From Tritrichomonas musculus (lineage: Eukaryota > Parabasalia > Tritrichomonadida > Tritrichomonadidae): 64,000 nucleotides of DNA. Shown in pieces: positions 19,784-29,438 of the stretch. Under the pieces are notes generated by a model that saw only the letters and a program-made list of their open reading frames with translations, was not told the origin of the DNA and made no database searches. A program made the position numbers and the translations under genes. Position 1 is the first letter of the stretch. Every line of letters begins with the position of its first letter. Location: assembly GCA_039105265.1 (NCBI GenBank), contig JAPFFF010000001.1, forward strand, positions 3,658,001-3,722,000. Reading direction: 5' to 3'.

Positions 19784-22700
19784 CTACTTTTCTGAATCAC
19801 TGGATAATAATGCCGCAGCTTGCTCTTTCTGTTGTTTGTTGCCTACTTCATCATTAGCATTGGCTTCATTTTTCAAGGTTCGTTTCTTTTTATAACTTTT
19901 GATAGGAGATGTATCGTCATCACGATTCCTTCTTCTTGTTGGTGGTTGTTTCTTCTTTTTCAAATCGATCTGAACATCAGAACCGAAATTATTTTTCTTG
20001 CTTGCTTGTTTCTTCATTTGATAAACGCTGTCATTATTATCATCAGAATCCGAATGAATTACAATCTTCTTCCTCATTCTAGAATCTCCCAAAATTCGTT
20101 TACTATATTTAGCAACAATTGGACTTGGAACTGAGAGTGATATATCAGAAATTTGATAAATCTTTCCCTCATCATCATCATCATTATCAACTTGTGATTT
20201 CTTCTTTCTAATTATCTTCTTGGTTCCTTCCACATCAGAATCATTATTACTCTTTTTCTTAATCAAGTTGTCTTTGTCATCTGAATCTTTCTTCGAAATT
20301 TTTGATTTTGATTTTGAATCCGATTTGATCGTTTCGTCATCGATCTTGTCTCTTCTATTGCTTTTGTTACTTTTGTTGCTTCTATCGCTAGTTGCAGCTT
20401 TTGCATTTTCTTCTGCAGCGCTGCCTTCAAGAGCTTCTCCAAGCATGAGAATTTTGCCAAGGCTGACGCGATGATTATTATTTTCAGAATCTGACGAATC
20501 GGAGTCAGAATAAATGACTGATGAATGGGTCGATAATTCTGAAATAGAATCATCATCATCGTCTTTTCCTTTCTTCTTTCCTTTTCTGTGTTTCGATTTT
20601 CTCGACTTTTTCTGTGTTTCATCTTCTTTCTTTGCAGGCGTAGCTGACTTCGGCTTAGCATTCTCAGGGTTAGAAACGTCCTCTTCTTCTTCTTCAATAA
20701 TTTGTTCATCCTCGTTCTTTTGTTTTGATTTTTCGTTTTCTTTTTCATTCTGTGATTTGTTAATTGAATCTCTTGGTGAATTCAAAGTTGAATTATGCTG
20801 AGATTTCAGTTTTTCGCTTTCATTTTGTGACTTATTATTTCTTGATGAATTCAATGCAGAATTATGTTGAGATTTCAGTTTTTCGCTTTCATTTTGTGAT
20901 TTATTATTTCTTGATGAATTCAATGCAGAATTATGCTGAGATTTATGTTTTTCGCTTTCATTTTGTGATTTGTTAATTGAATCTCTTGGCGAATTCAATG
21001 CAGAATTATGCTGAGATTTATGTTTTTCGCTTTCATTTTGTGATTTATTATTTCTTGATGAATTCAATGCAGAATTATGCTGAGATTTATTTTTATCATT
21101 TTCATTTTGTGATTTATTATTTCTTGGTGAATTCAAAGTTGAATTATGTTGAGATTTATGTTTTTCGCTTCCATTTTGTGATTTATGATGAGATATATGA
21201 GATTTACTGTTCTTTGTTGATTCGTTTTCACTTTCTTCTTCTTCGATTTCAATTGAATCATGAGAATCAATCTTTGGTATCTTTTTATTATTTTTCGTAT
21301 ATTTAAACTCTGCCTTTTCTTCCTCTTCTTCCTCTTCTTCCTCTTCATAATAATAATCGCTTTGTGAAGTATTTAATTTCTTCTTCTTCTCGTCAGCTTC
21401 ATTCCCAACTCTCGATGAAGTCGAAATAGCTTGTTTGGGATGAATTGCGACAAGAAGAACCCAAATTGCGTAAATTTCATTAGGAAATGCTTTCAATTCA
21501 ACAGCGAAACTGTAAAAAGTTTCCATTGTTTCTTTTTTGCCATCTTCGCTTAAATAGCAACTGCAAATTTCACGTTTCTTTATTTCATCAAAAATTTCAT
21601 TTCGAAGGATTCCGTCGTTTGCGTCGTCATCGTAAACATAACTGATGAAGAAAGGAGATCCGACGATTCTAAAACTATTGAATTTTGAAAGAGTGTCTTG
21701 CATTAATGCGTTAAACGATTTTGATTTATCTTCATTTGCTGGATCGACTTCTTTTCGTGCCATTAAAAGTTCCTTCAGGCATTGTTTCAAGCTGCTTTGC
21801 TTGAACCATCCTGCCTGTGGCCGAAGAGACTCGACTGTTTCTGTAATGATTTTTTTCACCTTTTTCTTAATATAACTAACGCGTTCTTCGTTTGCTGAAG
21901 GAATGACTAAATCTGTCGGTTGAATTGTGTTCAATTTAATGTACTTGAAACTGGAGTCAAAGAAAGGAAGCCATGACTCTTTATTGTGAAAATTCCAATT
22001 CATTTCGGAAATCGGTTTGTCAGAATTTTGAATATTAAAGTAAACATTATTGTGATTAAAAACGGTTGAGACGTCGGTTAAGGTCAATTCTTCACTATCA
22101 ATTTTATAATACCTCCCGTTTGTTGGGTTATACAATTTCAGTTTTTCTTTGTCAACGACAATTTTTGACTGGTCAGCCGTTTTCTTCTTGCTCTTTTTAA
22201 TGTCGCCTTCTTCCTCTGTTTGAAGATACGTATCAGACTCGTAATAAGTCACTGGATCGTCAATAACAAGGACATATGCCTCATAGCCTGATATCATGTC
22301 TTTTCCAAGGACAACGTAGGCCTTGTAATTTTGGCCGAGTAACAAGTTGCAGTACAAAAGTGCATGCTCAATGTTTGTCCCGCAATTGTTCTCAATAACT
22401 TCGTCTGAAGTCGACCAAGCTGACTTGTCATGCTTGTCAATTGTCGAGTTCGTAGGAATCATCGAAACGAAGGCCAAAAGTTCATCAAAGCCTTTGATTT
22501 CAGTGATCGATTGCTTCGTCGCCATTCGGCAAGGAAGGGTCGCTTTGCCTTCGGTTGTCATGACAAGAATTGAATAGTTACGATCAGGATGCTCTGAACG
22601 AAGAGTGTTCCAATAATTGTGTGCTCTATCGTTCACTTCATCACATTCACCAACAGGACATGGTAAGTGCTGGCGATCAAAAATAAGCCTTGGTCGGAGA

Positions 22701-25324
22701 CAGATTGAAATTGACAATTTTGAGAGCGTCTCTGAAAATGCATGATCTAAGGTGAAGTGAGGTGAAGTGATTGAAAAAGTTCCTGAAATAAATCCGTTAA
22801 TGAAAACTGACCTTAACGGAATTTGTAAAGTTCCAATGAATTGGAGCTCCTCTTTTGAATATTCATCAAAAATGTCAATTCTGATCGTTTTCCCCTCAAT
22901 TTGTTGATAATCAGGAACAACTTCTCCTTCCTTCACAAGACGAAGTTCGACTTGCTGGTTGAAATCAGCTGCTTGGCCATTCACTACTGCAGATGTATGT
23001 TCAACTCCTTGCAGCGAAATGCGAACAAGAATGGTCGGCTCCCTCGTTTTGGCTTGCCTTTTATCTTTCGTTTGCTTCGGTTTTGTGTCCTTCGAATTGG
23101 AAGAGCTGCCGACTGTGTAAGCAAACGTTTCTGGCTCTGAATAACGAAGAGGAATCTTGAAAATTTGATGAATATGAAGAAGAATCGTGCTTCTCTCTTC
23201 GATTCGATGAGAAACGTTTGCTTCTTGTGCTGTGATTGTTCGACTTTTCTTTTTTCTTCTGAAAAAGTTGAAAATCGACTTGAAAAAGGTTGAAAAAGTG
23301 GCAGCTGGTGGTTGTGTGACAACATCATATAGCTTCAGCCGTTCATATTCTGTATCACGAAGATATGGATTTTCGGCAGTTGGCCTTATAAGGTCAAATG
23401 CACGGTTTGGAATTTGTTTCCAAATGTCACTTGCTGCCATTGATGCAAAAAGTGTCGAATCTGCTTGACGATCAAGGTTAAATGACTTATCATCTGTTTC
23501 GTTATATCGATGAGCTTTCATTGTGGCTATGGCAGCGGTTAAGTATGGATCATTGGGATCATGCTTATTAACTAATTCTGTCATTAATTTGTTTGACATG
23601 TGAACTGGCCTCTTTTTTACTTTGTCAATAATATTTTCTTTCCTGATGAATTCTTCACGTGTGTCTTTGATGATCGTTTCTAATGATTCATTGTCCGTTT
23701 CTACAAAACAGCGTCCTTCTACAAATCCTTGAACCATTCTTCCATTTGGAAGTGGTTGTGATGAAGTAAATTCGTATTCATTGAATACTGGTGGCTCGCC
23801 GTTAAAAACTGGAAGGGTAACTGTAGCTAATTCGTGTCTTTTTGAAGATCCTGATTCGAATATATGAATTTTAACTGATGGAGGTACATGCAATGCAATT
23901 GCATGGCAACCTACATCTGGAAGAGCTACAAAGTCAGATGTTAATTGAACTTCATCTGACAAGACTTCATAAACTCCCATATAGAATCCAATTGATATCT
24001 TCGTTTTTGCAAGACGTTTAAATCGATTTTGTTCATGAGCTGATAATTCATTAAAATCGGCTCTTGGAGATTCAGTTAAGAGTGGAATCCATTTGGTTTC
24101 TCCTGGCATTCGAAGTCCCATTTGTTCATGATCATTCTTCAATTCGTTTACAATCTCATCAACTCCTTTATTTTCATCTTCAGTAAGTAATTTGTATCTT
24201 TGAATTTCTTTTGCTCGTTCTAAAATGTCTTTATTGAAAAGAATTTCCTCTTCGCGTTTTTCTTGATCATTGATTTTTTTCGCTTTCCATCGTAAACAAA
24301 TCGTGGTTGTCGGTTTTGATTTTTCTCGAGCTTCTTTTAGCATATGCCAGCATTCTAGAAGAGAATCACGTTTCTCACGCATCTTATTTTCTTCAACATC
24401 TCTCATGTGATGGCATTCAACAATTTCCTCAAGGAGTTCCTTTTCACGATCTGGATGATGTTTTAAATCTTCTCTAAGAGCGTGAACTTTTTGTACAAAA
24501 TACTCGGTTTTTGGAAATTGAATATCACTCATGCAAGAATCATATAAAGTTTGAAGCTGGTTTGTAAGTAAATCTTGATCACTGGATAATTCGTGAGATG
24601 TAAATCGAATTCTGTTTATTTCAACACGAATATGTCGAGCCACATTTGAATTTTCTATTGTCCATGTAGATGCAGGAGCATAAACTGTGGTTAATCTGTC
24701 TGCTTGAAATGGAGCTCTTAATGATGGATCGTTTAAAAAAAATGGGGGAATATGCCTTAACGTAGGTGCATCATTTTTAATTTCGCCAGTTATATCGAAA
24801 AAAATCGAATCTTTTTTATCTAATAAAAGACGATTGCGAACTCGTTTCAAATTATCCTCTTTTGCCTGAGGAATTTCTCGATGAAAATGTCCTTCTTCAA
24901 CAAAATTAAAATTAGGTTCAAAAGGATGTTTTGTAATTAATGTTTTCGAAATGTCTGTAGTGAGCGTGTGTAACGGTGCCATTTCTTGACAAGTTACTTT
25001 TATTTCATCAAGTGGAAATTCATCATTATTGTTATCAAAAGGGGTTGTTTGAACATTATTGAAAGTAACTTGTTTAAGATTATCTGTTTGAGCATTACTT
25101 GATATAATATTGAGAAGTTGTTCTTTTAAATCGACACCCTGTTGAACATTTGACATGCCATTATTTGTATTTACCGATTCTACGCCGTTTGTAATATTCG
25201 AATTTGTTAAAGATAAGTTGTTCGGATCGCGTAATTCGTTAAGAGTCGCAGAATATTGTTTATATCTTGAATCGAGGTTGTGAATGTTTAAAGAACTGGC
25301 ATCTTGATCATTGATCAAAGCCAT
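19784..25324 (-). CDS. CC2D2A: CC2D2A-like transition-zone protein with long repetitive tail
   Basis: This 1846-residue protein starts MALINDQDASSLNIHNLDS. It has a CC2D2A-type N-terminal region, then a C2 domain at about residues 700-880 (STILLHIHQIFKIPL, PTILVRISLQGVEHTSAV). A transglutaminase/peptidase-like region lies at about 950-1050, with NNCGTNIEHALLYCNLLLG and KAYVVLGKDMISGYEAYVL, a hallmark of CC2D2A (CAEHAVLLCNYFL, WVVLG). CC2D2A is an MKS-module component at the ciliary transition zone. After about residue 1330 a low-complexity extension of some 500 residues follows. It includes a poly-Glu run and six SQHNS repeats and is rich in S, K and D; this part is not typical of the family. 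It works in the same compartment as the RPGRIP1L-like and DZIP1-like neighbours. Confidence 0.8.
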   Translation of the reverse strand: MALINDQDASSLNIHNLDSRYKQYSATLNELRDPNNLSLTNSNITNGVESVNTNNGMSNVQQGVDLKEQLLNIISSNAQTDNLKQVTFNNVQTTPFDNNNDEFPLDEIKVTCQEMAPLHTLTTDISKTLITKHPFEPNFNFVEEGHFHREIPQAKEDNLKRVRNRLLLDKKDSIFFDITGEIKNDAPTLRHIPPFFLNDPSLRAPFQADRLTTVYAPASTWTIENSNVARHIRVEINRIRFTSHELSSDQDLLTNQLQTLYDSCMSDIQFPKTEYFVQKVHALREDLKHHPDREKELLEEIVECHHMRDVEENKMREKRDSLLECWHMLKEAREKSKPTTTICLRWKAKKINDQEKREEEILFNKDILERAKEIQRYKLLTEDENKGVDEIVNELKNDHEQMGLRMPGETKWIPLLTESPRADFNELSAHEQNRFKRLAKTKISIGFYMGVYEVLSDEVQLTSDFVALPDVGCHAIALHVPPSVKIHIFESGSSKRHELATVTLPVFNGEPPVFNEYEFTSSQPLPNGRMVQGFVEGRCFVETDNESLETIIKDTREEFIRKENIIDKVKKRPVHMSNKLMTELVNKHDPNDPYLTAAIATMKAHRYNETDDKSFNLDRQADSTLFASMAASDIWKQIPNRAFDLIRPTAENPYLRDTEYERLKLYDVVTQPPAATFSTFFKSIFNFFRRKKKSRTITAQEANVSHRIEERSTILLHIHQIFKIPLRYSEPETFAYTVGSSSNSKDTKPKQTKDKRQAKTREPTILVRISLQGVEHTSAVVNGQAADFNQQVELRLVKEGEVVPDYQQIEGKTIRIDIFDEYSKEELQFIGTLQIPLRSVFINGFISGTFSITSPHFTLDHAFSETLSKLSISICLRPRLIFDRQHLPCPVGECDEVNDRAHNYWNTLRSEHPDRNYSILVMTTEGKATLPCRMATKQSITEIKGFDELLAFVSMIPTNSTIDKHDKSAWSTSDEVIENNCGTNIEHALLYCNLLLGQNYKAYVVLGKDMISGYEAYVLVIDDPVTYYESDTYLQTEEEGDIKKSKKKTADQSKIVVDKEKLKLYNPTNGRYYKIDSEELTLTDVSTVFNHNNVYFNIQNSDKPISEMNWNFHNKESWLPFFDSSFKYIKLNTIQPTDLVIPSANEERVSYIKKKVKKIITETVESLRPQAGWFKQSSLKQCLKELLMARKEVDPANEDKSKSFNALMQDTLSKFNSFRIVGSPFFISYVYDDDANDGILRNEIFDEIKKREICSCYLSEDGKKETMETFYSFAVELKAFPNEIYAIWVLLVAIHPKQAISTSSRVGNEADEKKKKLNTSQSDYYYEEEEEEEEEEKAEFKYTKNNKKIPKIDSHDSIEIEEEESENESTKNSKSHISHHKSQNGSEKHKSQHNSTLNSPRNNKSQNENDKNKSQHNSALNSSRNNKSQNESEKHKSQHNSALNSPRDSINKSQNESEKHKSQHNSALNSSRNNKSQNESEKLKSQHNSALNSSRNNKSQNESEKLKSQHNSTLNSPRDSINKSQNEKENEKSKQKNEDEQIIEEEEEDVSNPENAKPKSATPAKKEDETQKKSRKSKHRKGKKKGKDDDDDSISELSTHSSVIYSDSDSSDSENNNHRVSLGKILMLGEALEGSAAEENAKAATSDRSNKSNKSNRRDKIDDETIKSDSKSKSKISKKDSDDKDNLIKKKSNNDSDVEGTKKIIRKKKSQVDNDDDDEGKIYQISDISLSVPSPIVAKYSKRILGDSRMRKKIVIHSDSDDNNDSVYQMKKQASKKNNFGSDVQIDLKKKKQPPTRRRNRDDDTSPIKSYKKKRTLKNEANANDEVGNKQQKEQAAALLSSDSEK
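20760..21190 (-). repeat. Six in-frame tandem repeats inside the CC2D2A-like gene
   Basis: Six units of 63-72 bp, coding for 21-24 residues each, all contain KSQHNS followed by (A/T)LNS(P/S)R. Units alternate between NNKSQNESEK and DSINKSQNESEK linkers. The frame is kept through all units, so it is a coding minisatellite that can change length by slippage or unequal exchange. Confidence 0.85.
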
Positions 25325-25784
25325 AAAAAGTTAAAAATATGAGAAAAATTTTAACGTATTTCTTATGTATAAAAGAACGTTTACTAATTTTTCAATTTCA
25401 AAAAACGAATACTTTTGTCGTTTCTTTTTTTGAGTAAAAAATTATTATTTATTAATTAATTTCATCAAAACTAATTTCATTTTGCATATTATATTTTAAA
25501 TTTTAAATAATTTTAATCAGTAGTTATATATTTGTCACGATTTTTGAACTTCGTACAAAACCTTCGTCAAACATCCCCACCACCGACCTCCTCCCCGTGT
25601 GGACAGGTATGGACCATTAGCCGTTAAGGCTTTCTATTAACGGCTATTACTGGGCCTGGGGCGTGGGTCTCACTCCTACGCTCACCTACAGAAGTTGTAC
25701 CCGTCTCGTCAGCAGATCATAACTGAAAATACAAAAAGTTTTAAAATTGGGTGTTTTACTTAAACCTAAATTGAGTGGATTATT
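25325..25784. other. Intergenic gap containing a GC-rich, structured island
   Basis: Most of this gap is AT-rich, but about 25,555-25,730 is strikingly GC-rich compared with everything around it. Inside it, TAGCCGTTAA and TTAACGGCTA (25,619-25,648) form a perfect 10-bp stem with a short loop. C-rich and G-rich patches lie on either side. The island has no long open frame on either strand. It may be a structured RNA gene, or a piece of inserted foreign sequence near the edge of the Maverick remnant. I could not match it to tRNA, 5S, snRNA, SRP or RNase P signatures. Confidence 0.5.
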
Positions 25785-26078
25785 TTAAGGTTTCCAACCT
25801 GGATCTTTTTCAAAGTCATCTTTTTCTTCTTCCTCCTCCTCCTCGAATACATATTCGTATTCGTATTCAATTTCTTCTTTCTCCACCTTTTCAGGAAGAG
25901 GTGATTGATTTGGAAAATGGCCACTTTTAGGACCTTCATTTCGGATTCTTTCTTGAATAAACTGCTTAATGGCTTCAAATCTGACTCTATCGGTGATAAC
26001 ATGGCGAATATGAGTCATATCTTGGCCAATATTTTTGTCAAAATCGAGATAGAGATAAGCGAGAATTACATCTTGCAT
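25785..26078 (-). CDS. Small acidic-tailed protein at Maverick edge
   Basis: The 97-residue frame begins MQDVILAYLYLDFDKNIGQD and ends in a highly acidic segment of E and Y residues followed by DFEKDPGWKP. I do not recognise a family. It reads in the same direction as the next small gene and lies beside the Maverick block, so it is treated as part of it, but it could be a host gene or a gene remnant. Confidence 0.4.
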   Translation of the reverse strand: MQDVILAYLYLDFDKNIGQDMTHIRHVITDRVRFEAIKQFIQERIRNEGPKSGHFPNQSPLPEKVEKEEIEYEYEYVFEEEEEEEKDDFEKDPGWKP

Positions 26079-26192
26079 GAAAGCTTTGTATAGATATTAG
26101 AATGCAATTCCACGAATTATGCGATTATATTCAAATCCGTTGAACTTTAAGACGTCAATTGAGTGTTTTTCATCGTCAATAAAATTGGTGGG

Positions 26193-26399
26193 TTAGGGGA
26201 ATTTCTGAACATTGAGACGAGGTTCGAATTCAGTTTCTTTGGTTTCAGTACAATCCAAGGAGCGTGGATTGTCTTGCTTGTCTAATGAGGCTTGACCTTT
26301 TTTGACGTATTGTGATAAAGGGGCTGATCCTAAAAGAACTTCAATGTGTTCTTCAGTATCTGCTTGTTCATCAATGGGTACCTGTTGCTGGGTAGACAT
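26193..26399 (-). CDS. Small Maverick-associated protein
   Basis: The ATG at 26399 (MSTQQQVPIDEQADTEEHIE) gives a 68-residue hydrophilic protein. It is divergent from the gene at 26506 and shares a mirror-image promoter region with it. The function is not recognisable. Confidence 0.45.
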   Translation of the reverse strand: MSTQQQVPIDEQADTEEHIEVLLGSAPLSQYVKKGQASLDKQDNPRSLDCTETKETEFEPRLNVQKFP

Positions 26400-26505
26400 G
26401 ATAAAAAATGATGTAATGAGGTAATCTCGAAAAATTAGATTTTTAGCGAGGGTCCTAAACAAAAATCTAATTTTTTCGCGTGAGGTCACCACATCATTTT
26501 TTTAC
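26400..26505. promoter_or_regulatory. Bidirectional, partly palindromic Maverick promoter
   Basis: The spacer between the two divergent small genes is an imperfect inverted repeat. Each half reads AAAAATCTAATTTTT-CG, then a GAGGT block, then CATCATTTTTT just before the ATG. The same word order appears before the gene at 32230 (AAATTTTTCGAGCTCACCTC, CATCATTTTTACA) and weakly before 28309. The CATCATTTTTT part fits the trichomonad initiator (TCATTTT). Confidence 0.65.
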
Positions 26506-26814
26506 ATGGATAGCAAAAGCAATGTTGTCACCAAAGAGAGAATGAAGTCTCTACAACAAAAGCAGACATATGATAAATATGGTCCTACAAATAACAATGG
26601 AATGCAAAGAGAAGTTACAAACGGCATTCTTATATCAAAGCACGGAGCCAAAAGTGACCGATTTGTAATTTTAAGTCAACCAGTCAATAATCAAGCTCAA
26701 AAAGACGATTTTTCAGATGATCAAATATTGAGCCAAACAACACTAAAAAAAGTCAAATTTGCTACAAATTCACCAGAAAAGAACGAAGAACCAGAAAACA
26801 ACGATGAAGAATGA
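26506..26814 (+). CDS. Small Maverick-associated protein
   Basis: The 102-residue hydrophilic protein begins MDSKSNVVTKERMKSLQQKQ and ends in an E/N-rich tail. Its stop overlaps the ATG of the next gene by four bases (ATGA). I recognise no family; the context places it with the Maverick genes. Confidence 0.5.
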   Translation: MDSKSNVVTKERMKSLQQKQTYDKYGPTNNNGMQREVTNGILISKHGAKSDRFVILSQPVNNQAQKDDFSDDQILSQTTLKKVKFATNSPEKNEEPENNDEE

Positions 26815-27335
26815 GAAAAAAAAAAAAAGAAATTCCAGTCCCTGGATTCGAAAGAATTGATAATCCATGGCCAATTCATAAAGATGATCCGCCAGCAGAT
26901 AAAGTTGTCAAAAATCATCACCTTCGATTACCTACAATTTCTCAAGACAAACTGGAAGAAATTCAAGCAAAAGGTATTACCGTTAAAAGACACATACAAA
27001 ATTGGCTTGATGATAATGAATTTAATGAAGGTATACCAAATGAGGAATTAAATCAAATATCAACAATGATGATTGGTGAAGAATTATTCCCCTATAATTT
27101 GGAGCACACTTTTGTAGACGATCAAGATGAAAATGGCGATACCGTTATATGGTCTGAATTCTTTGTTGATGTTATGAAAGATGAAAATGCTCGATTACTC
27201 ATCAGCTATTATGAAAAGGATTTACCTGTGATGAAAGAAAAATTTTCAAAACCAAAAAATTTGCCACAAGATCTTGTTGCAATACTTAAATACGTTGATG
27301 CTTGCATGACTTTTTCAAACAAAATTTTGACCTAG
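26811..27335 (+). CDS. Maverick-associated protein, unknown
   Basis: This 174-residue protein starts MRKKKKEIPVPGFERIDNPW and overlaps the previous gene by four bases, so the two are probably co-transcribed. It is acidic and predicted helical, with no recognised domain. Its 3' end is copied in inverted orientation just downstream (27,434-27,481). Confidence 0.5.
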   Translation: MRKKKKEIPVPGFERIDNPWPIHKDDPPADKVVKNHHLRLPTISQDKLEEIQAKGITVKRHIQNWLDDNEFNEGIPNEELNQISTMMIGEELFPYNLEHTFVDDQDENGDTVIWSEFFVDVMKDENARLLISYYEKDLPVMKEKFSKPKNLPQDLVAILKYVDACMTFSNKILT

Positions 27336-27481
27336 GTTTGATGGTTACATCAGATTAGTTTACTCTCAGAACAAAGAAATTCAAAAATCACTTGATAGAA
27401 AACAATGGAAGAACGTTTAGAAAACATGAATGAAACCATCAAACCTAGGTCAAAATTTTGTTTGAAAAAGTCATGCAAGCA
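27299..27481. repeat. Perfect 48-bp fold-back repeat at gene 3' end
   Basis: Bases 27,299-27,346 and 27,434-27,481 are perfect inverted copies (48 bp) with an 87-bp spacer. The left copy covers the last codons and stop of the 26,811-27,335 gene. This looks like a template-switch or fold-back duplication, and it would form a strong hairpin at the transcript's 3' end. Confidence 0.85.
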
Positions 27482-27592
27482 CCGATATCTCAGATTCAAA
27501 TTCGGATATCTCATTCCCAAACGACTCTCCCGATAATTAAGAGGTCTCAAAAAGATTAAGGTTTCAAATAAACCAATTAATTTTTTATTTAT

Positions 27593-27972
27593 TTATTTTT
27601 CCACTTTTTTATCGTCTTCTTTTGGTATTGGTATCGGAACAAATTTTCCCGAATAGTATCCAATTATCATCTCTGGGGACAAAAATGGTCGGATGAATTC
27701 AATATTTGTATCTAACCAGATAATTAATTGATCTTTGATTCTTGTTTCATCACGTGTAAGACTTGGAGTTTTTGATTGCATGTTGTGGTCCATGCATTGC
27801 ATCATCACTTTTGCAACATCAGCCGAATTTATAAGGTAACATTTTCACCATATCTTGCTTTTAATAATCTCAAAGCTTGAGTCTTTTTAGGATTTTTAAT
27901 TTCATTTGCTGTTAAAGTATGAACATTATCTTTTATTTCCTCTGTAGATGGTACACTTTGCTTGTCCGACAT
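27593..27972 (-). pseudogene. Small Maverick gene, broken
   Basis: Protein-like sequence runs over about 380 bp on the minus strand, starting MSDKQSVPSTEEIKDNVHTL. It appears broken at about one place. The family is unknown. It reads outward from the inverted repeat at 27,994-28,071, like the gene at 32,230 on the other side. Confidence 0.5.
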
Positions 27973-27993
27973 TTAAAAAATTACTTTTTCAAT

Positions 27994-28071
27994 GGTCACA
28001 GTAGTAATAGTATGTTCGAACTGGCGGGTCGAATAATTTTTCTAGGTTTCCCCACCCCAGGAACCAAGCTC
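27994..28071 (+). repeat. Left copy of internal inverted repeat in Maverick block
   Basis: CAGTAGTAATAG, GGCGGGTCGAATAA and GGAACCAAGCTC occur in this order here and in reverse complement at 32,084-32,175. A further AACCAAGATC lies at 28,161. The two copies face each other across the polB-containing unit and each leads outward to a small gene, so they may be duplicated promoter regions or old terminal repeats. Confidence 0.65.
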
Positions 28072-28308
28072 AAAACCTCATTTTGAAAATTAGTGAAAAA
28101 TTGGTCAACAGGGTTTTAATTTTTGAAGCAATTCTATACTTTTTGATAACTCACCTCCTGAACCAAGATCAAAACAAGTTAAAATTAATTTGAAAACGCT
28201 TAGGGTATGGCCTTTTTGGCCTAAAGCGCTTTGAGCCGTACCCAATGGATTTAAAAATAAAATTTAATTTTTCGAACTAATTTTTTTTCACATTTTTATT
28301 TTTGATAA

Positions 28309-29403
28309 ATGGCTTTCAACCAAAATTCATTTTTAGGTTTTACTAATAACGAGATTATTGAATTCATTAATGATATTCATCGAGGACTTAATGAAAATAT
28401 TCCAATTTCTCGTGAACGAGGTTCATATCGTCGAAATATCAGAACTATAATAAATTATCTTAATCAACATAATGCTCAAGAAATAATTAACCCAGATTTC
28501 AATGATGACGAATTTGATGAAAAACTTGATCAATTCATAATTCATGAACGAAATAAACGAGAATATGAACAAAGTTATCAAGATTCTTTTAATAATGAAT
28601 CAATTCATGAAGATGAATTAAATGAAACATATACTCAATATTATAATAAACAACATGAATTAAATAAATCTTATGAACAAAATTACAACAATAATATTGC
28701 AAATCGTGAAACATTTTATGATGAACAACCAAATGAATCTGATGTTGAATACTTTGAACAAGAGCAAAATAAAATTAAACGGCATTATGAAATTGAAAAT
28801 GCAATTAAACGTGCTTATGAAACGGTTGATAATGCAATTAGTTTAATAAATGAATTCGAAAAATCAAATCTCAAGAAAATTGAACAAAAAGAAATTCATG
28901 ATAAATCACATTTACTTGAATACTATGTTCCTGAAAACGCTGAATTATATGAATATCTTGATAAATTCAACAACAAATTTACATCAAAACACAATAATTA
29001 CCTTATGATTAATGAACCACATGATTTTGATAAAGCAGTTGAGGCTTGGGATTATTATAACAAATATGATGAAAACTATGTTGATAATGAGAAATATAAT
29101 GGTTCCCCAATTGTTATTTATTATTTCAATCAAATTTCATTATTAAATCAAATCTTCGAATCATTACAACAAGTATTTGATAAAGAACTCAAACCATTCA
29201 AAATTCATTTCCAATTATCTGGTGTATTTGAAACTCCTGTTCATGATTTAGAGAATGAAGAAAATGACAATTTCGAATATGAAGCGCGAAATATTAATTG
29301 GAAAAATTATCAATCTACAATTCCTATAATAATAACATCAATTCAGGACCTCGATTATGTTAAAATGGATATTGAATCATATCAACTTCATCAACTAAAT
29401 TAA
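28309..29403 (+). CDS. N/E/Y-rich protein upstream of polB
   Basis: The 364-residue protein begins MAFNQNSFLGFTNNEIIEFI. Its middle part is very rich in N, E, Y and Q, and it continues into a more ordered C-terminal region (HDFDKAVEAWDYYNKYDENY). It lies 35 bp before the polB frame on the same strand, as in trichomonad Mavericks where a poorly conserved region precedes the polymerase. The function is unknown. Confidence 0.5.
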   Translation: MAFNQNSFLGFTNNEIIEFINDIHRGLNENIPISRERGSYRRNIRTIINYLNQHNAQEIINPDFNDDEFDEKLDQFIIHERNKREYEQSYQDSFNNESIHEDELNETYTQYYNKQHELNKSYEQNYNNNIANRETFYDEQPNESDVEYFEQEQNKIKRHYEIENAIKRAYETVDNAISLINEFEKSNLKKIEQKEIHDKSHLLEYYVPENAELYEYLDKFNNKFTSKHNNYLMINEPHDFDKAVEAWDYYNKYDENYVDNEKYNGSPIVIYYFNQISLLNQIFESLQQVFDKELKPFKIHFQLSGVFETPVHDLENEENDNFEYEARNINWKNYQSTIPIIITSIQDLDYVKMDIESYQLHQLN

Positions 29404-29438
29404 CAATCGTTGGTTCAATTTCATTTACTATTTCGAGA

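Noticed and set aside
20220-21306. Several plus-strand frames of 70-109 codons
   Set aside because: They lie opposite the repetitive tail of the CC2D2A-like gene; their repeated FRFHFVIYYFL-like content is just the complement of its repeats.
25600-25730. Hammerhead ribozyme in the GC-rich island
   Set aside because: CTGACGAG on the minus strand fits the CUGANGA core word, but no GAAA follows at the right distance and the needed stems are not evident.
27350-27550. 66-codon minus-strand frame
   Set aside because: It is produced by the 48-bp fold-back repeat and has no independent support.
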